Assembly: GCA_037355855.1 (NCBI GenBank)
Contig: CM074758.1
Coordinates: forward strand, 1,151,001 to 1,215,000
DNA length: 64,000 nucleotides
Direction of reading: 5' to 3'
DNA from: Pseudo-nitzschia pungens
Taxonomy: Eukaryota > Bacillariophyta > Bacillariophyceae > Bacillariales > Bacillariaceae
Of this stretch, positions 1 through 11,765 are shown piece after piece; the stretch's first letter is position 1, and each line of letters begins with the position of its first letter. Both the position numbers and the translations under genes were made by a program. The notes below the pieces were generated by a model, which was not told the DNA's origin, made no database searches, and worked only from the letters and a program-made list of their open reading frames with translations.

Positions 1-265
1 ACCATTTAAACTACCGCAAGCTTGAATTCGTGCAACCACACAACCTTAACACGCAATGGTGTGTTCGAGAAATCTACACACTGTCAATATTTCACATCCT
101 AACCTTACCTACTACCCCAATTGCATTCGATTTCGATACACAATTCCGAACCAATACAAACACCGACACCAACACCAACACCAACACCGACCCCGATCGG
201 AACCGACCACCTACCGTGCGTTCGTATACAAACTACAACCGACCACGGAGGAACGAAGCTAGATC
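1..265. other. leader region with (CACCAA)-type microsatellite
   Basis: This is the sequence upstream of the ATG at 266. Positions about 158-198 hold an imperfect CACCAA/CACCGA hexanucleotide run. Open frames across it encode only Thr/Asn/Pro repeats and look like by-products of the microsatellite. It is probably the 5' untranslated region or promoter of the next gene. Confidence 0.5.
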
Positions 266-1423
266 ATGCCACTGTTTGGAAAATCGGGAAAGTCGTCGAA
301 GAAGGATTCCCTCAGCCTCAGCGGGAGGGCAATGCGGACGTGCTACGACTACAGCGAGATCAACGATAACGCACTGACAGAGAAAAATGGCTACCCATCT
401 GGTTCCAACGGCAAGGGCAACAACAACAAGAACAACAGCATCGACAGCATCGACAGCAGCAGCCATACTAAAAACAAAAAACACATTGATTACCTGACGA
501 CAAAAATACATAATTCCCGAGGTCGGCGTCTGAGCAACGATGACGATTACAGAAGACCAGAAGAATCGACGTTGTACGTGGATGTTCGCAAACCGATGCG
601 GAGCCGGAGTGCCGAAGTGGCAAGATCACGATCCATCGGGAGGGAAAGCAGCAGCGGGCGCGTCCGATCCTGTTCCCCCAGCAGCATGCGGGTGAGACAC
701 TTCACGACCCCAATGGATGATCCCCAACTACTATACAGCGAGTACCAGCAACTCAGTCACTATCACCACGAAGCAGCCGCCGAGCAACGCGATGACTGCA
801 ACACGAGCCACGATCGGACCTTTTCTAGGTGGCCACGTCCCAGGTGTCGCCTTGGAAAGGATATGTCCCTGCTAGCGGACGGTATCAATCTCGACGGGAA
901 CACACGGATGCTCTTGGCGGCCTTTGACGCTAGAACGCTGGACGATTTCTATCTCATGGCCGACGTCGACTTTGCACAACTGGTGAAAGTGGCGAGGGCG
1001 ACCAACCATTGCCTCCCCCCTCTACAGGTGCGGAAGGTCAGGATGCTCCGACAGTGGCTCAAAGACCTCGTTGACGAGAACATGATGAACCACGATCACG
1101 AGGAATACGATGAATACGACGACGACGACGACGACGATCATCGCAAAGACAATTTCGAAGACGACGACGAGCGAGACGATGGCCTCTCACCCAGCCACAT
1201 CAAATCTCGAATCAAGAAGAAGAAGAAAGCCAAAAAACGACGCAGCAGGCGGCGACGACGTCTTGTTCCGAGGGATTGGTTCGTCCAGTACAGGAACGAT
1301 CTGCCACACCTAAAACAACAACTTCGACAGCAAGGTGACTCGTTTTTTGAACGGTTCAGTGTATTTGGGAGCGTCATATCGAGTGCTGTCACTGGATGCA
1401 GTACTCCCACTGGGTATTATTGA
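266..1423 (+). CDS. low-complexity protein with SAM-like helical segment
   Basis: A single open frame of 385 residues starts at the ATG at 266. The N-terminal half is rich in Ser, Arg and Asn and looks disordered. Residues about 205-268 form the only ordered-looking block: it begins MSLLADGINLDG, continues through LLAAFDARTLDDFYLM and ends LPPLQVRKVRMLRQW. The helical pattern and the LPPLQxRKxRxL element resemble a SAM-like segment that I recall from several diatom proteins. An Asp/Glu-rich stretch follows, including a run of seven Asp encoded by a GAC repeat. Next comes a Lys/Arg cluster (about residues 312-333) that could be a nuclear localisation signal. No catalytic motif is visible. The function is unknown; a scaffold or nuclear role is only inferred from composition. 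Confidence 0.7.
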   Translation: MPLFGKSGKSSKKDSLSLSGRAMRTCYDYSEINDNALTEKNGYPSGSNGKGNNNKNNSIDSIDSSSHTKNKKHIDYLTTKIHNSRGRRLSNDDDYRRPEESTLYVDVRKPMRSRSAEVARSRSIGRESSSGRVRSCSPSSMRVRHFTTPMDDPQLLYSEYQQLSHYHHEAAAEQRDDCNTSHDRTFSRWPRPRCRLGKDMSLLADGINLDGNTRMLLAAFDARTLDDFYLMADVDFAQLVKVARATNHCLPPLQVRKVRMLRQWLKDLVDENMMNHDHEEYDEYDDDDDDDHRKDNFEDDDERDDGLSPSHIKSRIKKKKKAKKRRSRRRRRLVPRDWFVQYRNDLPHLKQQLRQQGDSFFERFSVFGSVISSAVTGCSTPTGYY

Positions 1424-1846
1424 AAGATGAACACACGAGAACGGACGAGAAAAAACGCTAATGTTCGTGGGAGTCCATATCTCCTGTTCTACCCACGATT
1501 CTTTGCACTTCTATGTACCTCTACGCTACACGAAAGAAAGCACGGTGTGATGCCGTGCGGTACAGTTCCGCTTCAATGACCACACCCACGAGTTTCTTCC
1601 CAGCCATGCTTTGGTTTGCTAGTGATATGTGCATTCATAATTTTGTGATGGAAAAGCGATGTAATGTTGACATGGTCTTGATGGACTTGTTGTAGATGAC
1701 GAAGTCGCTTGTTATCTTCATTCATCTATGAATTATTTGTATGAATGCACGCATCATTTATAATAATAATATGATCATAATAGATTTGCGAGTTTGAAGA
1801 AATTCTGTCTTCATACTAGATCATTCAGCGCTTGCTAGTACTGTAA
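1424..1846. other. intergenic, no supported gene
   Basis: This is AT-rich spacer between the first gene and the 7TM-like reading frame. A 60-codon frame at 1513-1695 has no recognisable content. It could hold a missing 5' exon of the receptor-like gene, but I cannot identify one. Confidence 0.4.
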
Positions 1847-2792
1847 GCATTTGTGGCTTTCGTGCTCTCCTATGTTTATGGGAGTATGATCAACAACAAC
1901 GCTATGAGATGCAACCCATACTTCACGACTTTGGTCATCAACAACCAGCTTATTTATCCGGCTACACCGTCGTTTGGGAACAGCTATGGTGCTGTCAGTA
2001 AAATTCTCAACGCCTTCATTGCATGGGAGGTAATGACGCTTCTGAAGAATTCGCATGAGCGTCGAAGAGTCGGCCCACCCCAGTTTAAATCGGTGTGCAC
2101 AAAGGCCATGATATCATATGCATACGGAGTAGTAAGTCTTAGCGTTCGCATACTGCTGGGGATTTCTCGAGGGTGCAGCTCAAGCAGCGCAAATTGGTGA
2201 TTTCGCAAAGACTATGAAGTTGATAACAATTTGCAAATGGATTCACTTTGCAATCGTCTATGTGCTAACTAATGCCGTCATTCTTGGCGTTTGCGTCACA
2301 ATTTGGTGGCGTGGCTACCTTTCGCCTTTGGGAAATCGTCTAGGTCGAGAGAGGAGAGGGAGTTCTACGGTTTTCAATACATCACGTCAACAGAAGGCCA
2401 TGCGGCAACTTGCATGGTACTTTACTCGCATCATCTTGGTCTTCTATGTTTTCTGGCTTCCGGCATTTCACACCAACTCAAGGTGCCTTTTTGACAAAGA
2501 TGCTCCGCATTGTGCTATCACCGGTATTCTTCTTTGTTTGCAACCCGTCCTCTCTACACTCATGGCCATGACAAAGTCTGATGTGAGGGAATACGTCATT
2601 GATTTGCTGACATTATCTTATCTGCGTTCTTCCAAACCCGATAACGCTAAAGGTCAAAATAAATCTGCAAAAGCAAGGGCGAATCACGGAGATGCAAGCT
2701 TGCAGAGCGCTCAGGCGATCGGAAGCGCAAAGATGGGAATTGACGGAGAAGCAAGCTCAAGAAGCGCACTGACGGTCCGGAAGCTCGAATAA
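1847..2792 (+). pseudogene. 7TM receptor-like protein, 5'-truncated and frame-broken
   Basis: Two overlapping frames together resemble a diatom-expanded family of seven-helix, GPCR-like proteins. The first is open from 1847 to 2200 and has no ATG at its start. It carries the pattern NAFIAWEVMTLL, then RRRVGPPQ and SYAYGVV. The second frame is open from 2136 and ends at the stop at 2792. It continues with helices around AFAYCWGF, FAIVYVLTNAVILGVCV and RQLAWYFTRIILVFYVFWLP, and ends in a cytoplasmic Ser/Lys-rich tail. The frames differ by one base, and the switch lies between about 2131 and 2200. GTAAGT at 2132 could be a donor, but any matching intron would be only about 45 bases. The first transmembrane helices appear to be missing. 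The ligand is unknown. It could also be a real gene with an unseen 5' exon plus an assembly error. Confidence 0.5.
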
Positions 2793-2861
2793 CAGGAACA
2801 GAAACTCGATATCAACTGGGTTTGACAACGTTCTTCAATCGCAGTTGTTGATACCAGAGGG

Positions 2862-3160
2862 AGACGAAGATGAAGAAGATGAAGTAAGCCGTTCCTTTTT
2901 ACCACCTCCAAAGAAAAGAGTGCCAAATGACAAAGAGGAAGTAAGCCGTTCGTTTTTGCCTTCCTCAAACAAAATTGAGGGAGATAAAGGTGACGATGAT
3001 GAAGATGAAGTAAGCCATTCCTTTTTACCACCTCCAAAGAAAATGGCGCCGGATGACGAAGATCAAGGGAGCCGCTCCGTTTTACCTCCAAAGAAAATTG
3101 ATGGAGACTAAGATGGGGATGACGATGACGAAGATGAAGTAAGCCGTTCCTTTTTCTTTG
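2862..3160 (+). repeat. coding-like minisatellite, EVSRSFLPPPKK units
   Basis: About five imperfect units of 57-72 bases lie head to tail. The core GAAGTAAGCCGTTCC or a variant occurs at 2881, 2938, 3007, about 3066 (diverged) and 3136. One frame, open from 2845 to 3111, reads them as EVSRSFLPPPKK separated by Asp/Glu-rich spacers, so unit length changes largely preserve the frame. The array starts about 70 bases after the receptor-like stop and is in a different frame. It may be a former cytoplasmic tail of that gene or the remains of another one. Confidence 0.7.
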
Positions 3161-4559
3161 AGATGGTACATACCGGTACGGTACACCTACCTGCGTAGTA
3201 CTAGTACGTTTAAGTGACCTCCCAACAGGTGCCAACAAACCGAATTTTCTGCACGACCAAAATTTTGGGCAAACAGATTAGCACTCTAAAGAAGCACGGG
3301 GACCCAAACACCAAGAATCGTTTGTTCCCCCGACTCCTTGGCTAAGTCGATTGGAACGCTTTCCCAATTCAGTCGTGCGTGAAAAACAGGTGTCGACGAA
3401 CTCAACGGATGGAACCGTCATTGGTACAGGATTTTGTACATTTCTGTGTGTTCATGTGAGCGCCTGTCAATCCGAGGGCAATTGATTTACCTAGATTTTT
3501 TATCCAGGCCCTATGTGCCCGCAAAAGTAGTCTCCTCCATTTCCTTTTCATTCTCTCAGTAGTCGTTCGCTAGTACCGGTACGAAGTCAATAATAAAGAG
3601 GATAGAAGCAAAAAATAATGCGCGATCGACTCCTGCAGAAACAGAGACACATACGATACTCGTACCGTACAGTATTTACAGTCCTGTACCGTACATCGTC
3701 ATGATGCCACACAAAAAGTACCTAACTTTACCGTACCGGTACGCTACGATTCCCAGCGTATGATTTCCTACGGTTGGTGCGTGCGTGCGTGCGTGCGTGC
3801 GTGCTTGCTCGCTATCCTGGTTCCATTGGAGCCCAAAAAAGCACGGCGGAAACGGACGCCATCATTACTTTTCAGTAAGGCTTACATGCAATGGACGCAG
3901 CGGTACGAGTACGTAACCTACTCGTACTCAAACTAACCTTGCGCGAATGACGGATTGTAGAATCACCGATTTTTCGTCCCAAGACACGGCAGTCTCCCAC
4001 CGACGGGGCGATTTTTCCCTCCAAGGCAACCGTCCGAAATTATCACCTGGTGTCGTTTCCAACTTGAAGGGGAGGAAGGCGTTAGTGGTCCCATTTTGAC
4101 TCACGGAGTTATCATCTGTTGTCGTTGCATCGAGTCAGTTTGTCTTCGGTAACCTTACCAGTTTCCATCGCACTGTAAGATTAACTAAACACAATAGTGT
4201 CAGAGTTGCTCAAACGGAATTGAGCGGTCGATCGTTGAACACCAAATCGTCCCATCGATTTTGCGGAGTCGAGTGGTCCAATCTCGCGCGAACTCTGAAG
4301 TTCAATAGCATTCTGTACATTGCATGGCACTTGAAAGGCAAAAGCGGAAAGAAGAAAGACACAGATCGAATCCTTTGGCCAAAGAAATCAAGCAAAAAAT
4401 CTTCGAACCGCAGTGCACCGATCCCTCTTTTGCGAATCGGTCCGTTACGTACCGGTAGTGCATCGAAAAAGAACGGGAAACATCATTATTTCATTACGCG
4501 ACAACTAGCATCCGTCGTTCCGAAATAGTCTTTCCGAAATCGCTTCGCATCGGGCAACG
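3161..4559. other. intergenic spacer and likely 5' region of the SYLF gene
   Basis: This spacer is rich in the words TACCGGTA and CGTACG. A GTGC tetranucleotide repeat lies at 3777-3804. One copy of the dispersed 10-mer GTAACCTTAC lies at 4149-4158. A 102-codon frame at 4220-4528 ends 31 bases before the next ATG. It is basic and unrecognised, and may be an upstream open reading frame or chance. Confidence 0.4.
3777..3804. repeat. (GTGC)n microsatellite
   Basis: About seven tandem GTGC units, the last one diverged to TTGC, lie in the spacer. Confidence 0.9.
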
Positions 4560-7500
4560 ATGTCGTCCAGTGCGATGAATTACAACTCCCCCGAAAAGGC
4601 AAGTTCCGATAGCGGGAACGGCTCTCCCCTATCGATCATCACACAATGGCGAAAGGACGCAAAGGGAGCCGTCGAGGATGCTTACGCGAATTACGTTCTG
4701 GGCGACGACACGGGAGAATCGGCACGACTCGTCTTGGTGGCAAATCCGGCAGACGACCTCGCGCTGCTGGAAAATACGGGGCGCGGGAAGCATCCCCCCC
4801 ACGTGTTGCTCAACGACCCGGGCGGGAAGCGAAGCAAGTCGAACTCGGGTTCTACCAGCAACAACAATCTCTTGCTCTTCTCGCACAGGGATTACTACAC
4901 GGACGCCAATCGACAGACGTCGCTGCTCCTGGGAGGCCGCAAGACTCACAAGCACGACCCACACGCCTCGAGCTTTGCCTCCTGTGGCATTACATTCGTG
5001 GAAATCAACGGACGGGCGTACGTGCATGCCCTGGATGAGGACTCGGACGCCTATCGGGCGGGGGTTAGACCCAAGGATTGCATCCAGTACGCCGCGGTTC
5101 TAGCCAGGGAATGGGAAGATCCTTTTGGTGTGGATTTCGATCCCATTTCGTCCCAGGCTCTGGATCGAGAAGATGCCGGGCAACGGATCACTTTCGAAGA
5201 GCTCAAGCGCGTCTTTTTGCAGGGATCGGGCATTTTCGGGGATTGGAATTACAACGCAGCTGCCCGCGCTCAGCATGCCTACAATAATCCCTCGGATCCA
5301 AACATGGATCCGCAATTCGAACGGCGTCGATCGGCGTCCGGGAACGTGATCATGGGACCTCCCGGAAGTCCCTCCAACAACAACTTTGTGCCGCCTCTGC
5401 CGACCACGATTCGGATTACCGCCAAGAACCCCTGCGGTGCGCTCTTGCCCCAAGAGACGGACTGCGGAGACGAATCCATCGGTGGAAGCATTACCAATAA
5501 GCCACTGGGCGTTGGGCCGCAGGGACCTGTTTCCGTACAGAGCGCCAGCATTCAACACAACACGATGACCGGTCCCTGTACTCCAAGCTCGGTAGTCCTG
5601 GTCTTTCGACGCACCCGGCAGCGACCCCCCAAAGCCTGGAACGTGTGGCCCAACTATCGATTGGATGACGAATGCGAAATGGCCACCAAGATCCTGGAAT
5701 CCTTGACCACTACGCATGCGATCAACGGTGGTGGAGGCAGGTCATCTTTGCAGTCTCGCAGTCTGAGCCCCTCGCGGCGAACCCGTGGGAGCAATAGCGT
5801 TTCCATGGACGACGATACGTCGACCATGTTTGACGACACTAGCACCGCCTTTGATCAGCGCAGCCAGCAGTCGTCTACGGCGCGAGTCCTCTTTAGCACC
5901 GACGGGAAGGGTGGATTTGACGATGCCGGGAACGTCCCTCTGGATGCGGACGATGCTGGCGTCGAAGCCTCGACACTTCGGGGAATGATTGCCAAGGCCG
6001 TCGGGTTGGCCTTTGTCCGAACCAACAAGGTTGTGTTTGGAGTTTCTCTGTACGGAGGTTCCGGAATTGTTTTGGCCCGCTTGTCGGATGGAACTTGGTC
6101 TCCTCCTTCCTTTATTGGGATGGGTGGTGTCGGCTTGGGATTACAGGTCGGAATGGAAGTCGCCAGCTACATTTTCATCTTGCAAACGGCCGAAGCGCTC
6201 GAACATTTTTCCCGTGGAGGATCCTTTACTCTGGGAGCCAACGTTGGGGCTGCTTTAGCCAACATGGGTCGCGAGGCTATCGGAGCGGCCTCTGTCTCTG
6301 GGGCTCTGTGCGGTATGTCTCAACCTGCCCCGGTCATCAAGGAAGACGAGTACAATTTCGAAACTGATGAGGAAGAACTGGAATATGTGGTGGAAGAAAA
6401 TGGCAATGATGAACGCAACGAAGGTCAAGATGACGGCAGTCGACGCGTCACGCAGCGCAAACATCGGCGTCGACGAGGGGATGCCTCTTGTACCCCCTCA
6501 AGCTGCCACCACAGCATCAACAACCGGAACTCCAAAGCTCGTTATCGCGGATGCGTGGGGGAATGCTCGGCGCTAGCAGCCAATTCTGCCGCGGTTTTGG
6601 AGGAGGGAGCGGGTGGCCTTGCCCCCGTCGTCGCCTACGCCAAATCTGAAGGGCTCTACGTGGGTGTCTCTTTGGAAGGAAGCCGGATTTTTGCCCGACC
6701 AGAAGCCAACGCTCGAGCATACAAATATTCGAGCTACAACCACAAGGCGGTCACGGTGCGGGACATTCTGACCGGAAAGATTGTCACAAGACCACCCGAG
6801 GCGGAATACCTCTATGCGCTCCTCCATTCGATTGAGCTGGCCCACGAATGGGCGTCGCTGCCGGCAATTCCCAACAGCCCATTGCTGATAGGCGATGGCA
6901 ACGACATGAGTAACCTCAGACATGGTCTTGACAGCAAAAGGAACCAAAGTCGTTCGACAAACAAAGGTTGGAACCAGCCCTGGGATTTCCAAGCGCAACC
7001 ATATTGTCCTGCTGGCGAGGAGAGCGGTGATCTGAGTGCCAACGACCAAGACGATGGTTCCTTGATCACCGCACGCAAGAAAGATAGGGAGGAAGCACAA
7101 GACCTAGAAGAATTTGCAGATAAATTCCGTGATTTTTTGTTTGGAGGGATCACCGTCACCCGCATCTCTCCCAACAAGCGTGAGCAGCGGACACTATGGC
7201 TGAGCTCTCCGGCAACGGAAGATGCGACGTCATCGTCGGACGATGCGGCGAAAGCTGCGAATTCCAATCCCGGTGCAGTGGCGTCGGCAACCGTAGATCG
7301 GGGCCAGCTGCGATTGGGATTTGTGTCCAAGCTATACTCAGCCACGGCTCAGCGCAAGCACTTGAGCGCTTCGCTTATAAATGACGTCAAGAACAGCGGT
7401 GCCCATGGCGTGATGGGTGCCGGAGGAAGCGTCATTTCCGAAATGGAAGGGGACGAGCTAACCCTCGATTCGGCTCTCTTGGTAGGTTTCGGGAAACACT

Positions 7501-9362
7501 TTGCATTTCGTTTTGTGTGCGCGTGTGTATAATGCTACACAATGATTATCCGGATGAAAATGAAACTTGTCATCACAGCTGCATTGCCTCTTTAGGAAAC
7601 CTGCATTTGGATATTGAACTTTCTATGCTGTTAATTGCTAACACCGTTGTATGTTTTTTCCTCTTCTCCTTCATTTTCATCATTGTAGGACAACCAATCG
7701 CTCTTGACCACGACGGGCACCCTTCAAGAAAGAGTGGAGCTGTCCAAGAAATTGTCAACGGATTTGGTGGATGTCATATACTTGAGGCAGAAGATGCCTC
7801 CAAACATCCGATTGTTAGATACCACAGAACGGGACAGAGTTATCTGTTTGGAATCGTCTGACAACACTCGACTTGTGTTTCTTGGAAAGTCAGTCGAAGA
7901 AACTCGCGTCTTATACTGTGGACTGAAAATTCTTTTAGAGAAAGAGACGGCTCGACGGGGAATCCGTGGAGGGCAACACAGTAAATCCAGCAAAAGGAAC
8001 CGAGGTATTTTGAGCGCATTGAAGAACGGCAAGACCTCCCCCTCCATGTCGTCAAAATACCAAAGCCGATTGAAGCACAACAACAACAATTCGGGCTATG
8101 CGAGTTCGGATGTTGATGATACTGATCAGGCCCCATACGATCCATCTGATTACTACAGTGCGACAATGTCCTCTGAGTACCGAGATTCCCTGCCCGAGGG
8201 ATGGAGATCTTGGGGTCGTGTTCCCGGAAGATCGTACATGCGGGCTCAGTCAACCTCACCTGACGACGGCTATCCGACTTATGCGCATGGCCAGTTGTTG
8301 ATACGCGATGTTTGCAAAAATGTCGTACTTCCTCTCCCCCTTCCACTCTGTCGCGTCTTGTTGCTGGATAGCTCCTCGCCTGTCATTTCAAAATGGGAGA
8401 CAGAGCGGGGAGATACCGATTTTGAACGGACTCCCTGGACTTTCCCACCGGCAACTCCCCGGGAAATGGAACAATTTCAATCCGAACACCAGTTGATCGC
8501 GTCTGGTAGCATGTGCGGTGCCCACCGCACCATATCCTACGAGCGATATCGCAACGGCCAGCCAGTTCGGCTCTCTGAGACGCACATTGTCGACTCGGAT
8601 GACTCCGACAAGCTTGCCTTCCAAGTCAACGAACGCCTGCCAAGGCGAGGGTTCTCGATCAAGGTAAAGATTTTACTTCGAGCAGTTGACAATGGAAATT
8701 CCTGCGAGGCAACCGTTTTGGGAGAGATCAGACCCGTTGGAAAAAACATGTCGGATCCGGCAGCCGTACACAAGGCCCTCCTGAAGGTTCTTGAAGAATT
8801 GAGGTATCGATACGGGACGGATTGCGTTGGTCTAATGGCAGGATTCATGAGTGTTATTGAAAATATGCCCAAGGATGAAACCAAACGAAGTAGGTCAACA
8901 GGTCGTGGTAGCTCAACTTCGTCGTGGAGGAGTGGCTGGGAAGAAAAGAAGGAGAATGACGTCGGAAAGAAGAAAATCCTTGGAAAAACTAGTGTTGTTA
9001 AGTTTGAGGACGTCATGAACGCAGACGTGGGAATCGCCGATGTCCCGGATCCTAGGTTTGCCCAGGAAAGTAGACCAAGCAACAGGAGCGCAAATGACTA
9101 TAAATCGCGCAAACCCAAAACAAGATCGGCACCCGTTGACGACACTTTTACGAATTCGACTGATCCTGTCACCATAGAAGTCAAGCCCTTGCCCAAGATC
9201 CGGCTAAGCCTGATGCCATCTCCTCGAGAGGAAGACGAGGAAAATTTGGACGAGGAGGGAGAGCCCAAACCGAAACCCAAAACGTCTTCTAGTAGCAAAA
9301 AGGGCAAGTCGTCTTCGAAACGGTCCTTGTTGGCCAAGAAGAGGAGTAAACGGAAGGATTGA
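4560..9362 (+). CDS. SYLF (Ysc84-type) protein with PDZ-like and VASt-like regions
   Basis: Two exons are read: 4560-7481 and 7689-9362. The intron at 7482-7688 (207 bases, GTAGGT...GTAG) keeps the frame at phase 0, giving 1531 residues. Residues about 140-180 look PDZ-like (GRAYVHALDEDSDAYRAGVR). Residues about 470-585 and 690-765 are the two halves of a SYLF domain, the lipid- and actin-binding module of Ysc84/SH3YL1. The first half carries GVSLYGGSGIVLARL and GGSFTLGANVGAALANMG; the second carries GLYVGVSLEGSRIFARPEAN. An acidic then basic insert of about 100 residues separates the halves. Exon 2 begins with a PH-like strand pattern (DRVICLESSDNTRLVFLG). It then has a region of about 200 residues that could be VASt/START-like, and a Lys/Ser-rich tail. 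A role at the membrane-actin or membrane-contact interface is inferred. The SYLF call is strong; the PDZ and VASt calls are tentative. Confidence 0.8.
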
Positions 9363-10390
9363 TAACAAAGATATATCGAGAAGCGAAGGGAAAGGACAAT
9401 CGCAGCAATTCTTTGCACTGGTTAACGCATGAATAAAAGTTAGAGAGCACTACGTGCTTATAAATACGAAGTATTGTGAAATAATAATAGTACGTAGTAT
9501 GATAGAACGATAAAATAATTCCAACGTTATAATTGTACTACGAATGCATGAAAACGAGGTTCTGGACTGAAGAGCTTGTCGAAACTCTTCTCTTTTAGCA
9601 TGTCAACATGCCCATGGCATTAATTTTGTCTGTGTTGGTTACGATCCTGATGAGCTTCATACACCTAGCAGAAGATTTAAATTCGAATTATTCAGTCACA
9701 TCAGTTAGGATGCTGGCATTGTGGGAGTGATGCATGGCCTTAAATCCCTTGTTCTCTTTTTGAACAAAAATTATTGAGTGAAGAGTTGGTTCTGGTCTTG
9801 CTGAAACTTGTGTTTCGTGACTACTAGTAGTAGTACTGGTACTACTAGTACTAGTTCTGCCTCCTAAGGATCACCAATCACTATCAGCTCCATCCCCCAG
9901 ATACATATCAAGACCCCGAAGTCAGTCCAGTGATTATGATGCACCTTGCTGTTCCTCATACTCTTTGAAACAGGCAAGGAAACCATTTGCTTCTGCTGGA
10001 ATGAACATCATCACAAACAATCAATCCATTAGAATTCTTGCAATAGTCATGAGATCTAACCACAAAATGATGGAGCATTTCAAGAGAGAAGGAAGGATTG
10101 ACTGAATTACTTCTGATTTTGAACAGAGCAACTCCCCACTTCTTTCGATGTTTGTCATCGTTTCATGATGCAGGAAAGAGCTAATTCGTGCCTATGTAAG
10201 AAACATACGGTGAGTGATACCGTACTCTAGGACGCAGTATTATGAAGATATAAGATATTTCACCTCGATATTATGCTACTTACCGTCGGGGTATGGTCAT
10301 TGTGTACGATTCGTACTATAACCAGATACCCAGCCCCTGCAGTTAGTTCACAAGGGAGCGAGTTAGCGAGCGCATCGATCAAGTAAGGTT

Positions 10391-10483
10391 ACTACAAAAT
10401 TCCTATCAGCTGTCCCCCGGTTCTACATCCTCAACTACTAATATCTACGGAAACCGGGGGACAGCTGATAGGAATTCCGTAGT
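10391..10483 (+). mobile_element. 93-bp foldback (MITE-like) element, copy 1
   Basis: Arms of 32 bases (10391-10422 and 10452-10483) are inverted repeats with two mismatches, around a 29-base loop. The arms share the core CTATCAGCTGTCCCCCGG. The element is bounded by TA on both sides (TACTAC...GTAGTA), which would fit a TA target duplication. No coding capacity is present. Related copies lie at 11673-11765 and, reversed, at 44286-44379. Confidence 0.8.
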
Positions 10484-10944
10484 ACAGGGCTACAGTGTAC
10501 AGCGCGTACGCTACAGTACTGGTGCTACAGGGTGTCAGTAAAAGGTATGGTCAGTACGTTGAATTAAGTACTGGACCTACGTGCCCTGACCCTTTACCGA
10601 CATACGAATAAGCGATACGGAACAATTATTCGGAGCTCCATCCGGAAAGCTCTCACTCTTTGGAATACTCTCAGTTTTAAACCTCTAAAAGAACACATCA
10701 TGCCCGGCATCGATACTTGACATCTCTAATGTACCTCTAGAGTGGTAACTAGTGTGTTCATGGTATATGCAATAGCGCTTGAACAGTATCCTGTGCTGTA
10801 CTGTTGTTGCTGCTCTCCCTGTTTTGCTGACAAGCGAAATCTTTACACCAATCAGCAATCATGTTGTACCTGTACCTATTTATTTTTTGGATCACTGATG
10901 CTAACTGCAAGTATCATACATACCGGTACCGGTATAGGTACGAT

Positions 10945-11008
10945 AACTCTCAAGGAAGACTTGCATGCAGCCCACCAACTCTTAAGAAAGACTTGCATGC
11001 AGCCCACC
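10945..11008. repeat. 32-bp tandem duplication
   Basis: Two adjacent 32-base units (10945-10976 and 10977-11008) share CTTGCATGCAGCCCACC and differ at only a few positions. This suggests a recent local duplication. Confidence 0.85.
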
Positions 11009-11672
11009 ATACACTCGTACCATGTTTTTCACCTGATGCATGCTACGTTATTTTGACTACTAAAAAAGCTCATCTGCAAGTTGCTAAGGTTAATCTTACT
11101 CATTCATTACGAGTTAAAATGGTGCGAATATCACTTTCATTACGGTAATACGGTAAGATTGTGTAAGATTTACCTGTTTAAAGCTGAACGCGGGCACGTT
11201 TTTTTGAGACAACTTACGGGGAGGGAAAACGCCGTATTAATTAACATGTAGACTTTGCCCCTCTTCAAAGTATTCCACTTGTCTCACCATGGTGCTGCCC
11301 TTCTAGACACCATTCAGAGCGGACAGACCCAGCGCAAATCAATCTTTATACTACATTGAAGACGCATGTAAATTTGTGGACTGTTCCATTGAGTGCATGT
11401 TGAGATATGAAGCATTGAAAAACATTCATGTCCTGGAAGCGTTGAAAAATAGGGGTGTCCAGGATCGATTTTTTTGATCCGAAGGTGTAAAATGTGGGTC
11501 TAAGTCAGTTTTTTTTACAAGCTGAGACAAGTTGTGGTTTAAGGTGTTCAGAAATTGATAGTTTCTACGTGTGTCGGCAACGTTCGGCCTTATACAGGTA
11601 GTCTTACCTTTTTCTTTTTTCATAATACACGTAGAGTTTACCGTACAGTGAGTTACTCGTACAAGTACTCAT

Positions 11673-11765
11673 ACTACGAAATTCCTATCAGCTGTCCCCC
11701 GGTTCTACATCCCCAACTACTCGTTTCTACGGAAGACGGGGGACAGCTGATAGGAATTCCGTAGT
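11673..11765 (+). mobile_element. 93-bp foldback (MITE-like) element, copy 2
   Basis: It has the same length and orientation as copy 1, with arms sharing CTATCAGCTGTCCCCCG. The loop is similar to that of copy 1 (CTACATCCCCAACTACT). It starts ACTACGAAATTCC and ends GGAATTCCGTAGT, so the termini are nearly perfect inverted repeats. TA flanks both ends. Confidence 0.8.

Noticed and set aside
4220..4528. 102-codon gene directly upstream of the SYLF gene
   Set aside because: No recognisable content and too near the next start; kept only as a possible upstream frame in the spacer entry.
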